Source: an uncultured Prevotella sp. (GTDB lineage Bacteria; Bacteroidota; Bacteroidia; Bacteroidales; Bacteroidaceae). From it: a DNA stretch of 51,559 nt. The stretch covers positions 1 through 51,559 of the forward strand of contig ONKL01000045.1 in NCBI GenBank assembly GCA_900318395.1, read 5' to 3'. Both the position numbers and the translations under genes were made by a program. The notes under the pieces are model-generated. The model had not been told where the DNA came from. It ran no database searches and was given only the letters and a program-made list of their open reading frames with translations. Of the stretch, positions 9,771 to 17,597 are shown piece after piece. How positions within the stretch are numbered: position 1 is the first letter of the stretch; every line of letters starts with the position of its first letter.

Positions 9771-10259
9771 ATGACAATGACGACATTAGAACAACAGTTT
9801 GCGCAAACCGTAGCAGAGCACAAGAGCACCATCTATACCGTGTGCTACATGTTCTCGCAAGATGCCGATGAGGTGAACGATCTTTTCCAAGAGGTACTAG
9901 TGAATCTGTGGAAAGGGTTCGACAGCTTCGAGCATCGCAGTGACATCAAGACGTGGATTTATCGCGTCGCCCTCAACACCTGTATTTCTATCAACAGGAA
10001 AAAGAAGCGACGCTCATCCGAAGTCAAGCTAACGATGGACATCAACCTGTTTGAAGACCGCGACGAGGATACCCGCCAGGTGGACATGCTTCACAAGCGT
10101 ATATCCAAACTCCAACCTTTCGACCGTGCCATCGTCCTACTCTGGCTCGAGAACCTCCCATACGAGGAAATCGGACAGATTGTCGGCATCACTGCCAAGA
10201 ACGTCAGTGTCCGTCTGTTTAGGATCAGAGAGCAGTTAAAACAAATGTCAAACGATTAA
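9771..10259 (+). CDS. ECF-type RNA polymerase sigma factor
   Basis: 162-residue sigma-70 family protein of extracytoplasmic-function size. Region 2 is visible (IYTVCYMFSQDADEVNDLFQEVLVNLWKGFDSF...KTWIYRVALNTCI, with the DEVNDLFQEV and RVALN signatures). A charged linker follows (KKKRRSSE), then region 4 (LQPFDRAIVLLWLENLPYEEIGQIVGITAKNVSVRLFRIREQL), a helix-turn-helix that reads the -35 element. Start chosen at 9771; the frame opens at 9735 within the promoter. Followed after 13 bases by a membrane protein that may regulate it. No FecR-type anti-sigma factor or SusCD pair is adjacent. Confidence 0.93.
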   Translation: MTMTTLEQQFAQTVAEHKSTIYTVCYMFSQDADEVNDLFQEVLVNLWKGFDSFEHRSDIKTWIYRVALNTCISINRKKKRRSSEVKLTMDINLFEDRDEDTRQVDMLHKRISKLQPFDRAIVLLWLENLPYEEIGQIVGITAKNVSVRLFRIREQLKQMSND

Positions 10260-10272
10260 ACATTAGACGATT

Positions 10273-10857
10273 ATGAACAACGATTTTGAGTTAGAGAATA
10301 TGCGCCAGCAGATGCAGACGCTGAAGAATAAGCTTAACAAGCAGGAGATTGTAAACGACCGCCTCATGCGCCGCTCAATGACGAAGGAAGTGAACAACAT
10401 TACACGTCGCTACTACATCATCATGGGACTGTGCGTCTTAATGGTACCTTACGGCTATTGGTCGTTTGTGGTACTGAGTCACCTCTCTATACCCTTCTGG
10501 ATTGCCACGAGCATCATCATGCTAGTTTGTGCAAGCGCAACCTTCTACAATACTCGCAAGATCAGCGACCCAGGACTGATGAACCATAGCCTTCTGGAAG
10601 CAAGTAAAAGGGTGGCAAGTGCCAAGAAATTCGATAGCAACTGGCTGCTGGTTGGTATTCCCATGATTATACTATGGCTTTGCTGGTTCTTCTACGAAAC
10701 ATATCAACAGAATCATGACTATGCCAACGGCTTCTTCTGGGGCGGTGTAATTGGAGGCACTATTGGAGCTATCTTGGGATTCAGCCTGCACTTCAAGACC
10801 CAGCGACAATATCAGGAAATTATCGACCAAATAGAAGACCTCACGGCAATGGATTAG
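10273..10857 (+). CDS. membrane protein downstream of ECF sigma factor, possible regulator
   Basis: 194-residue protein with an N-terminal cytoplasmic helix (about 1-48; MRQQMQTLKNKLNKQEIVNDRL, predicted coiled coil). Four hydrophobic segments follow: YYIIMGLCVLMVPYGYW, FWIATSIIMLVCASATFY, WLLVGIPMIILWLCWFF and FFWGGVIGGTIGAILGF. A short tail ends it. I recognise no named domain. Its position 13 bases after an ECF sigma gene and its soluble N-terminus make an anti-sigma role plausible, but the zinc-binding ZAS motif (HxxxCxxC) is absent. Its stop codon directly abuts the stop codon of the convergent murQ fusion gene. Confidence 0.75.
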   Translation: MNNDFELENMRQQMQTLKNKLNKQEIVNDRLMRRSMTKEVNNITRRYYIIMGLCVLMVPYGYWSFVVLSHLSIPFWIATSIIMLVCASATFYNTRKISDPGLMNHSLLEASKRVASAKKFDSNWLLVGIPMIILWLCWFFYETYQQNHDYANGFFWGGVIGGTIGAILGFSLHFKTQRQYQEIIDQIEDLTAMD

Positions 10858-12153
10858 TCAATGGCAGGCTTCATCCACGCTGCCAGCCTCAAGCAAGCGC
10901 TGCTGGGCCTCTTCGTAACTGAGGCCCAGCATATCTTGTACCATACGTGTGCCACGATCCACAAGCTTTGCATTCGTCAGCTGCATATTCACCATCCGGT
11001 TTCCCTGCACACGGCCCATACGTACCATCAGTGTGGTTGAAATCATGTTCAACACCATCTTCTGAGCCGTTCCACTCTTCATACGACTAGAACCCGTTAC
11101 GAACTCAGGTCCCACAATGGTCTCAATGGGGAAATCGGATGTCTGAGCTAATGGTGTATGGGGATTACTGGTGATACAACCCGTCAGCAGTCCATTCAGT
11201 CGCGCCAACCTGACGACACCTACAACATACGGTGTAGTGCCTGACGCAGCTATTCCCAGTACAGTATCGTTGGCTGTAGGGTGATAGGGCTGCAGATCTA
11301 GCCAGCCTTGTTCTGGCATGTCCTCTGCCTTCTCCACAGCATGGCGTAAGGCCCGATCACCTCCAGCAATAAGACCTATGACTTTCGTATCAGACACACC
11401 AAATGTGGGAGGCAACTCACTGGCATCGAGCACACCCAGTCGCCCGCTGGTTCCAGCACCAATATAGAATAGTCGACCACCCAGTTTCATCCGCTCCTCT
11501 AAAGCCTCAACAAAGGCCTGTATCTGAGGGATAGCCTGTTTTACAGCCTCAGCAACACGATAATCTTCTTCATTAATATGGTGTAGCAACTCAACAACAG
11601 ACATCTGCTCCAGATTATCATAATTTGAAGACTGCTCTGTAATCGCTACAGACTTACAAGACTGAAAAGCGAGGCGTTCTGCCCCATCCAAGAGATAGAT
11701 AATACCACAATAGCGGAACCCATACTTCTCAAGAGCGTGACGCATCACCACATTTTGACGATGAGTATCGATACGGATATTATCAGTATGGGAAAAACAG
11801 AAGTTAAGAACATCTTTCAATACACCACGGACCCCAGGAGCACTGGCAAGACGATGAACGACATAATAAGGTTTGACGTCATCGAGCCATTTCCCTTCGT
11901 ATATCTTTGCATAGGTCACATCGGGTCCAGGCTTGAAAGCAAAGGTGACCACCACTTTGCCGTTCTCCGTCATCACATAGCTTTCGCCAAGCCGGATATC
12001 CTCTTCGATAACCTCCTGACTAGGTTGGCCATTAGTCCATTGCTCATTGTTCCCAGCGGCCCGCATCTTCTGACGCCCACACTCTATCAACTCCAGTATA
12101 CGGGGCAGATCTTCAACTCTTGCCTTTCGAAAACTACGCGTAGGTTCTATCAT
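10858..12153 (-). CDS. murQ: GNAT acetyltransferase domain fused to MurNAc-6-phosphate etherase
   Basis: A 431-residue two-domain protein. Residues 1-160 form a GNAT acetyltransferase (RKARVEDLPRILELIE, HRLASAPGVRGV acetyl-CoA loop, DTHRQNVVMRHALEKYGFRYCGIIYL). Residues about 168-431 form a complete MurQ: ITEQSSNYDNL, a SIS fold with FYIGAGTSGRLGVLDASELPP (Glu246 matching the catalytic Glu of MurQ), IGLIAGGD, GIAASGTTPYVVG and VTGSSRMKSGTAQK. MurQ removes the lactyl ether from MurNAc-6-phosphate to give GlcNAc-6-phosphate in cell-wall recycling. Bacteroidetes MurQ is normally about 270 residues alone. Lies 12 bases after the DUF4298 gene, probably co-transcribed. The GNAT substrate is unknown; GlcNAc/MurNAc-related acetylation is speculation. 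Confidence 0.92.
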   Translation of the reverse strand: MIEPTRSFRKARVEDLPRILELIECGRQKMRAAGNNEQWTNGQPSQEVIEEDIRLGESYVMTENGKVVVTFAFKPGPDVTYAKIYEGKWLDDVKPYYVVHRLASAPGVRGVLKDVLNFCFSHTDNIRIDTHRQNVVMRHALEKYGFRYCGIIYLLDGAERLAFQSCKSVAITEQSSNYDNLEQMSVVELLHHINEEDYRVAEAVKQAIPQIQAFVEALEERMKLGGRLFYIGAGTSGRLGVLDASELPPTFGVSDTKVIGLIAGGDRALRHAVEKAEDMPEQGWLDLQPYHPTANDTVLGIAASGTTPYVVGVVRLARLNGLLTGCITSNPHTPLAQTSDFPIETIVGPEFVTGSSRMKSGTAQKMVLNMISTTLMVRMGRVQGNRMVNMQLTNAKLVDRGTRMVQDMLGLSYEEAQQRLLEAGSVDEACH

Positions 12154-12165
12154 CTTGTAAAGAAA

Positions 12166-12459
12166 CTATTTTGATTTTGGAAAAAACCTCTTGTTCAGTT
12201 CACGAGCATTTGACAGCAAATTCCAGATGGCATCCTCAGAAAGCACGCCACGTTTCAAATCAGCAGGTAATCGGCCTGCCTCATCATCAGCAAAGTCCTT
12301 TTTCCACTCCTTACTGACATAATACTCATCGAGGACCTTGATATCCCCCTGCACCGCTTCGTATTTTTCCAGCGCTGCCGATAACTCAATCATAGCCGCA
12401 GTGACCTTATCCAACCGCAACTCCATCTGCTTGATCCGTTCTATGGAGCACTTTTCCAT
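12166..12459 (-). CDS. DUF4298 domain-containing small protein
   Basis: 97-residue soluble, highly charged, mostly helical protein matching the DUF4298 style: IKQMELRLDKVTAAMIELSAALEKYEAVQGDIKVLDEYYVSKEWKKDFADDE..LPADLKRGVLSEDAIWNLL. The first half is a predicted coiled coil. Function unknown. The frame is open to 12510, but a -7 box lies within that stretch (12480-12487), so I start at the ATG at 12459. First gene of a likely two-gene operon with the GNAT-MurQ fusion. Confidence 0.82.
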   Translation of the reverse strand: MEKCSIERIKQMELRLDKVTAAMIELSAALEKYEAVQGDIKVLDEYYVSKEWKKDFADDEAGRLPADLKRGVLSEDAIWNLLSNARELNKRFFPKSK

Positions 12460-12479
12460 AATCCTTTCCTTTTTTGCTG

Positions 12480-12487
12480 CAAAGTTA
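12480..12487 (-). promoter_or_regulatory. -7 box of the DUF4298-murQ operon
   Basis: TAACTTTG on the minus strand, 21 bases before the ATG at 12459. Confidence 0.6.
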
Positions 12488-12499
12488 CAATTTTTTTTG

Positions 12500-12507
12500 T
12501 ATCTTTG
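12500..12507 (+). promoter_or_regulatory. -7 box of the radical SAM operon
   Basis: TATCTTTG, 40 bases before the ATG at 12547 and only 13 bases from the opposing promoter. Confidence 0.6.
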
Positions 12508-12546
12508 CAACCAAATCGGCTAAAAATAGTGTTGACTGAGAAAACG

Positions 12547-13818
12547 ATGGAAAAACTGCGAATCCTCGCAGAGTCGGCGAAGTACGATGTGTCGTGTTCG
12601 TCGAGTGGCACTGTGCGCAAGGGGAAACAGGGTATGGTGGGCTCTACCGTTGGCGGTGTGGGCATCTGCCACTCGTTTGCTGATGACGGGCGTTGTATCT
12701 CGTTGTTAAAAGTGATGCTGACCAACTATTGCATGTACGACTGCGCCTACTGCATCAACCGCCGTTCTAATGATATCAAACGAGCTACACTAAGCGTCAC
12801 AGAACTGGAAGAGATCACTATGGAGTTCTATCGCCGCAACTATATCGAGGGGCTCTTCCTGTCGAGCGGTGTGGTTCGTAATCCAGACTACACGATGGAA
12901 CGGCTGACAGCTATAGCCAGAGACCTGCGAACGGTACACCGATTCAACGGATACATTCACCTGAAAAGCATCCCTGGCTGTTCACAGGAACTATTGAACG
13001 AGGCCGGACGTTATGCAGACCGCATGAGTGTGAACATCGAAATACCCAAAGAGGAGTCACTGAAACTCTTAGCTCCCGAAAAGGATCACAAGAGTGTGTT
13101 CGCGCCGATGAAGATGATACAGCAGGGCGTGCTGGAAAACAAGGAAGACCGCAAAAAATATCGCTATGTCCCTCGCTTTGTGCCAGCAGGGCAGTCAACA
13201 CAGATGATTGTAGGAGCCACGAAAGAGACAGACCGCGATATCCTCCAGATGTCCTCAATGCTCTATGGTCAGCCGACGATGCGACGTGTCTACTACTCAG
13301 GCTACGTGAGTGTGAACACATACGACCCTCGTCTGCCGATTCTGAAACAACCGCCACTTATACGCGAAAACCGACTCTATCAAGCTGACTGGCTACTACG
13401 TTTCTACCATTTCAAAGTAGAGGAAATCGTAGACGACCAGCACACCAATCTCGACCTCGAAGTAGATCCGAAACTAGCTTGGGCACTTCGTCATCCAGAG
13501 GCTTTCCCTGTGGATATCAATACTGCTGACTATGAACAACTCTTAAGAGTTCCTGGTCTTGGAACCAAGTCGGCTTGGCTTATTGTGAACTCCAGACGAT
13601 TTAACCGTCTGACATCTTACGACTTAAAGAAAATGGGGGTGGTGATGAAGAAGGCGAAATACTTTATTACCTGCAACGAACTAACTTCCCAGTTCTCGCA
13701 GCCCATCATTGGTATCAATGAATTGCATCCAGAACGACTGCGCCCTTTGCTTATCTCAAAGGCACAACAGAAACGGGCGGCTGAAGAAATGCAACTTAAA
13801 CTGGACTTTGGCGAATGA
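12547..13818 (+). CDS. putative DNA modification/repair radical SAM protein (TIGR03916-like)
   Basis: 423-residue radical SAM protein. The 4Fe-4S-binding motif CMYDCAYC (CxxxCxxC) lies near residue 65-72, in an SplB-like barrel. It is preceded by the family signature YDVSCSSSGTVR and GGVGICHSFADDGRCISLLKVMLTN. The C-terminal third has a helix-hairpin-helix region (PVDINTADYEQLLRVPGLGTKSAWLIVNSRRF), typical of DNA binding. Together this fits the family annotated as putative DNA modification/repair radical SAM protein. The next gene overlaps its stop codon by 4 bases (ATGA) and is its usual partner. The exact reaction is unknown. TTG/GTG codons upstream are possible starts, but the ATG at 12547 fits the family start. 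Confidence 0.93.
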   Translation: MEKLRILAESAKYDVSCSSSGTVRKGKQGMVGSTVGGVGICHSFADDGRCISLLKVMLTNYCMYDCAYCINRRSNDIKRATLSVTELEEITMEFYRRNYIEGLFLSSGVVRNPDYTMERLTAIARDLRTVHRFNGYIHLKSIPGCSQELLNEAGRYADRMSVNIEIPKEESLKLLAPEKDHKSVFAPMKMIQQGVLENKEDRKKYRYVPRFVPAGQSTQMIVGATKETDRDILQMSSMLYGQPTMRRVYYSGYVSVNTYDPRLPILKQPPLIRENRLYQADWLLRFYHFKVEEIVDDQHTNLDLEVDPKLAWALRHPEAFPVDINTADYEQLLRVPGLGTKSAWLIVNSRRFNRLTSYDLKKMGVVMKKAKYFITCNELTSQFSQPIIGINELHPERLRPLLISKAQQKRAAEEMQLKLDFGE

Positions 13819-14588
13819 CAATATATACGTTTGACGGAACGATGGACGGTCTGCTGACAGCAGTTTTCGATGCCTTCAGCTTGAAAGAACAGCCCGAAGA
13901 GTTATTGGCAGAAGGAGATGCACTACCACTATTCTGCGACCATACCTATCATGTAATTACCAGTGAAGAAAAAGCTCAGCGCGTATGGGCAGGACTGGAG
14001 AAACGTCTGTCACGAGAAGCGATAAAACTGATTTCCGTCAGTTGGTTATCAGAGCAGAGAGAATTGAACAATCCTCTGTTCCAATATATATATAAGGTAT
14101 TCAAACAAGGAGATATCTCCAAGAATTTTGCCGATCCAGATGTGCTGGCAGTAACGAATATCGCCCGCCGAGTGCTGCATGAGCAACTACGGATGAAACA
14201 GTTTATCCGCTTTCAGAAAGCGAAGGATGGCACTTACCTCGCAGTTGTAGCACCTGATCACAACGTGCTGCCTATCATTACCGACCATTTCCAAGACAGA
14301 TTCAATGATCAGCCCTGGCTCATCTATGATGCCAAGCGACACTACGGATACTACTATGACGGCAAAGCTGATGCCATCCACATCACCTTTGAAAACGAAG
14401 CTGCTGTGCCCTTCGACTTAAGGAACGGCAAACTCAACGACGACGTCATCAGCCATGACGACCAGCTGCTGCAGGACCTTTGGCGCACCTATTTCAAAGC
14501 CATCTGCATCAAGGAGCGCATGAATCCTCGCAAGCAACTGCAAGACATGCCCCGCCGCTACTGGAAATACATGACAGAGAAGAATTGA
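13815..14588 (+). CDS. TIGR03915-type putative DNA metabolism protein (DUF4130)
   Basis: 257-residue protein matching the DUF4130/TIGR03915 family: N-terminal YTFDGTMDGLLTAVFDAF, middle PDVLAVTNIARRVLHEQLRMKQFIRFQKAKDGTYLAVVAPDHNVLPIITDHFQDRFNDQPWLIYDAKRHYGYYYDG, and C-terminal LWRTYFKAICIKERMNPRKQLQDMPRRYWKYMTE. The C-terminal part is uracil-DNA-glycosylase-like in related two-domain proteins. It is translationally coupled to the radical SAM gene (ATGA overlap), as elsewhere. Role is inferred from that partnership. Confidence 0.92.
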   Translation: MTIYTFDGTMDGLLTAVFDAFSLKEQPEELLAEGDALPLFCDHTYHVITSEEKAQRVWAGLEKRLSREAIKLISVSWLSEQRELNNPLFQYIYKVFKQGDISKNFADPDVLAVTNIARRVLHEQLRMKQFIRFQKAKDGTYLAVVAPDHNVLPIITDHFQDRFNDQPWLIYDAKRHYGYYYDGKADAIHITFENEAAVPFDLRNGKLNDDVISHDDQLLQDLWRTYFKAICIKERMNPRKQLQDMPRRYWKYMTEKN

Positions 14589-14708
14589 CTATTCGAAAAT
14601 GTTCAATATTTCTTAAAAAATATCCATATTATCACATTTGTCATGGAAAGAAGAGTAAAAGAGCATAATTTCGGTCATATCGAATAGCGAATTTCGGATA
14701 TATTTCAG

Positions 14709-14716
14709 TATTTTTG
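14709..14716 (+). promoter_or_regulatory. -7 box upstream of the AraC-led operon
   Basis: TATTTTTG, 18 bases before the ATG at 14734. The only clear -7 box before the six-gene run ending at 21638. The 145-base gap also holds GAATAGCGAATTTCGG-type partial repeats that might be regulator sites, which I cannot confirm. Confidence 0.55.
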
Positions 14717-14733
14717 CACCAAACAAGTAAAAA

Positions 14734-15645
14734 ATGAACATTATGGAGATGCAGAATCTAAAGCCCCGAAGAGGTAGCGATACCTATAGGTTAGATGACA
14801 GCGATGATTTGGTTGTGATGGAGAACATCGGCAGCGTACCTTCTGGAAAGGTATGTCTTCAAGAGCATGGAATCATTGTTATCTGTACTGAGGGCAGGGC
14901 CCAACTAGAATATGATGGTGCTGTGATTCAGTTACAAAAAAATGACCTGTTTCTTTATATGGCTCATAGTGTAGCATGTAACTTTATGGTTTCATCAGAT
15001 TTCAACTGCAGGCAAATATGGTTTTCGAGAAGTGAGCTTTTTAATATCAATATCTTTAGCGGAACAAGCTTAGTCGACATGTCGCAACTCAAACTTTGTC
15101 CTGTTGTTCATCTCAACGATGACGATGTTGCCTTGATCAATATCTATTTCCCTTTGCTATGCCGTAAGATGAGTAACCAATCATCGGTACTTCAGCCTGA
15201 TATCGTACGCTCGCTAGTAGGAACCTTCATGCTGGAATTGCTGGCGATAATGCGTTGTTCTGCTAATCTGGAAACAGAACCGGGCCACCAAGAAGAGAAG
15301 CTGCCAGGTTTTCATAAAAGACGCATCGTGGACAAGTTTATACGCATGGTGGAACAAAGTGACGGACGCATCCGTAAAGTGGAAGATTTTGCCAGTCAAC
15401 TGAACATCACTCCTAAATATCTCTCTACTATTCTCAAGGAAGTGTTGAACCGTAGGCCCAGCACATATATACAGCTCTTCACCATGGAAGCTATCGAGCG
15501 CCGCCTGCGTTTCACCGATATGACGATGCAGGAAATTGCCAACGACCTGAACTTTCCCAATGCCTCGTTCTTTGGCAAGTACTTTAAGGAACATTCTGGC
15601 ATGACGCCAATGGAATACCGATCCAAGTATCATAAAGGAAAATAA
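14734..15645 (+). CDS. AraC-family transcriptional regulator
   Basis: 303-residue regulator. The N-terminal half is a cupin-like sensor domain (HGIIVICTEGRAQLEYDGAVIQLQKNDLFLYMAHSV). The C-terminal 100 residues are a double helix-turn-helix AraC/XylS domain (RIRKVEDFASQLNITPKYLSTILKEVLNRRPSTYIQLFTMEAIERRLRFTDMTMQEIANDLNFPNASFFGKYFKEHSGMTPMEYR). It heads a same-strand run of six genes (next start after 11 bases) combining a phosphatase, STAS and ATPase partner-switching set with two GH13 enzymes. It is the obvious candidate regulator of them. Ligand unknown. An ATG at 14743 is an alternative start. Confidence 0.92.
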   Translation: MNIMEMQNLKPRRGSDTYRLDDSDDLVVMENIGSVPSGKVCLQEHGIIVICTEGRAQLEYDGAVIQLQKNDLFLYMAHSVACNFMVSSDFNCRQIWFSRSELFNINIFSGTSLVDMSQLKLCPVVHLNDDDVALINIYFPLLCRKMSNQSSVLQPDIVRSLVGTFMLELLAIMRCSANLETEPGHQEEKLPGFHKRRIVDKFIRMVEQSDGRIRKVEDFASQLNITPKYLSTILKEVLNRRPSTYIQLFTMEAIERRLRFTDMTMQEIANDLNFPNASFFGKYFKEHSGMTPMEYRSKYHKGK

Positions 15646-15656
15646 ATCAAGGAATC

Positions 15657-17564
15657 ATGAGCAAGAATAAACTTTCACGCCGCATCACTTGGCGAGTCAT
15701 CGGAATTATGGTCTTCTTCAATGTATTGATCATTGCAGCCATTTTATTTTTTGTCCGTGATGTTTCGCTCTTACTCGGTAGCTCGCGTTGTCAATATGTG
15801 TCTGAAGGAATTGGAGGTAAGATAGAGTCGATGCTGGAAGCCGTGGAAGGAGGGACGAAGAACGGCCGAGCCGAGTTAGAAGAAAACATGGATAGCCCTG
15901 AGAAGATATTCGATGCTTTGGAGCACGAAATTCGTATCAACCAATTGGCTGTAGGCTATTTTGCAGCATTCGAGCCTGACTACTTTAAAAATCAGGGCAG
16001 ATGGTTTGAAGCCTATGTCTATCATGCTGACAGCACTCAATACGCCCGAAAGCAAATAGGCTCGCCAAACCACGACTATTTTAATAGTATTTGGTACAAA
16101 AAAGGTATCAGTCTGGACAAGGGTGAAATAGGCTTCTTGTCCGACCCATACTTCGATGATTCCGTAGTCAGCGGCACATACAGCAGTTTTGTGGTGCCCA
16201 TCTTCGACCGTCAAAATCGCAAAGTGGGCGTATTTGGCGTTGACCTGGACATCAGTTGGCTTGATTATACCTTAAGATTCGATATGGATAATGTCAAGAA
16301 AGAATTCCTTGAGGACAAAGCACTTATCGGTCCTGGAGGGGAAATATTATTCTCTATCCAGATTATTGACAGTAAGGGCAACAGAATCACAGGAACAGAC
16401 TCCTTGGACCTCAATATTCTTAAGTCGGAGCAGATCAATGTGTTTAACGGATTTGGGACGAAAGATCTGAAAGGCACACCATATTATGTTCAGTCTAAGC
16501 AGATAGCTAATACAGGTTGGTCAATAGTAGTATTTCAGCACTACTTCTTGATGTTCACGTGGGGACTGTATCTTGCCATCGTCATTGCGATCTGCATGTG
16601 TGTCGGCGGCCTCGTCATCTTCTTCTTTATGCGGCTCAGCATTCATCGGGCCATCAAACCGCTGGGATACCTTTCCGACTCAGCACAGCAAGTGGCAAAA
16701 GGAAACTTCGATACGATATTGCCATCGTTCACGAGTAAGGATGAGATTACCCAGTTGCGCGATTCATTCGACACCATGCAGAATTCACTGAAGGGATATG
16801 TGGAACAGCTGAAAGAGACCACGGCTTCAAAAGCCACCATTGAGAGCGAGCTAAACGTTGCTCACAACATTCAGATGTCGATGCTTCCAAAATCATTCCC
16901 CCCCTACCCCAATCGCAACGACATTGAACTATATGGTTCTTTGACACCCGCAAAAGCTGTCGGTGGTGACCTCTATGATTTCTTCATTAACGATGAGAAA
17001 TTGTTTTTCTGTATAGGAGACGTATCAGGCAAGGGTGTACCAGCATCGCTCGTCATGGCCGTTTCCAGGACACTCTTCCGTAATGTCTCAGCCCACACTG
17101 TAGAGCCAAGCCATATTGTGAAGACCATGAACGCAGCCATCAGCGAAGGCAACGATAATAATATGTTCGTCACACTGTTTGTTGGCATACTCGACCTGAA
17201 GACAGGCCGCTTACGCTACTGCAATGCCGGACATGATGCACCCTACATCAATAAATCCCTGCTTCCATGTGAACCAAATCTTCCCGTTGGCGTCTTGCCT
17301 GGCATGAGTTTTTGTGAACAGGAAACAATGATGGAAACAGGATCAACCATCTTCCTTTATACCGATGGACTGACAGAGGCTATGAACGCTAAACGCGAAC
17401 TATTTGGTGAACAACGCATTACGGATATCATCTCCGCCTTCACTGGCTCCACCCAAGAACTCATCGAGACAATGGCTGCTGCCGTCCACGAATTCGTTGG
17501 TGATACCGAACAGAGTGATGACCTCACCATGCTAGCGATAAGATATACGCAGCAAAACAAATAA
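15657..17564 (+). CDS. membrane SpoIIE-type PP2C phosphatase with extracytoplasmic sensor and HAMP
   Basis: 635-residue inner-membrane protein of RsbU/RsbP type. TM1 is at about 10-32, a Cache-like sensor domain at 35-290 (FAAFEPDYF, GEIGFLSDPYFDD, VFGVDLDISWL), TM2 at about 297-323, HAMP at 325-378, a short coiled linker, then a SpoIIE phosphatase domain at 395-632. Metal-binding Asps are present: D438 in VGGDLYD, D455 in GDVSGKG, and D621/D622 in EQSDDLTM. Such enzymes dephosphorylate a phospho-STAS protein, and a STAS gene lies two genes downstream. The metal site appears intact, so activity is expected. The external signal is unknown. Confidence 0.93.
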   Translation: MSKNKLSRRITWRVIGIMVFFNVLIIAAILFFVRDVSLLLGSSRCQYVSEGIGGKIESMLEAVEGGTKNGRAELEENMDSPEKIFDALEHEIRINQLAVGYFAAFEPDYFKNQGRWFEAYVYHADSTQYARKQIGSPNHDYFNSIWYKKGISLDKGEIGFLSDPYFDDSVVSGTYSSFVVPIFDRQNRKVGVFGVDLDISWLDYTLRFDMDNVKKEFLEDKALIGPGGEILFSIQIIDSKGNRITGTDSLDLNILKSEQINVFNGFGTKDLKGTPYYVQSKQIANTGWSIVVFQHYFLMFTWGLYLAIVIAICMCVGGLVIFFFMRLSIHRAIKPLGYLSDSAQQVAKGNFDTILPSFTSKDEITQLRDSFDTMQNSLKGYVEQLKETTASKATIESELNVAHNIQMSMLPKSFPPYPNRNDIELYGSLTPAKAVGGDLYDFFINDEKLFFCIGDVSGKGVPASLVMAVSRTLFRNVSAHTVEPSHIVKTMNAAISEGNDNNMFVTLFVGILDLKTGRLRYCNAGHDAPYINKSLLPCEPNLPVGVLPGMSFCEQETMMETGSTIFLYTDGLTEAMNAKRELFGEQRITDIISAFTGSTQELIETMAAAVHEFVGDTEQSDDLTMLAIRYTQQNK

Positions 17565-17597
17565 AGATTAAGGAAATCATCTTAAAAACAAATAAAT

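Noticed and set aside
11868-12174. Possible separate free-standing GNAT gene upstream of murQ
   Set aside because: The GNAT and MurQ domains are continuous in one frame without a stop or a new start context, so I treat them as one fused gene.
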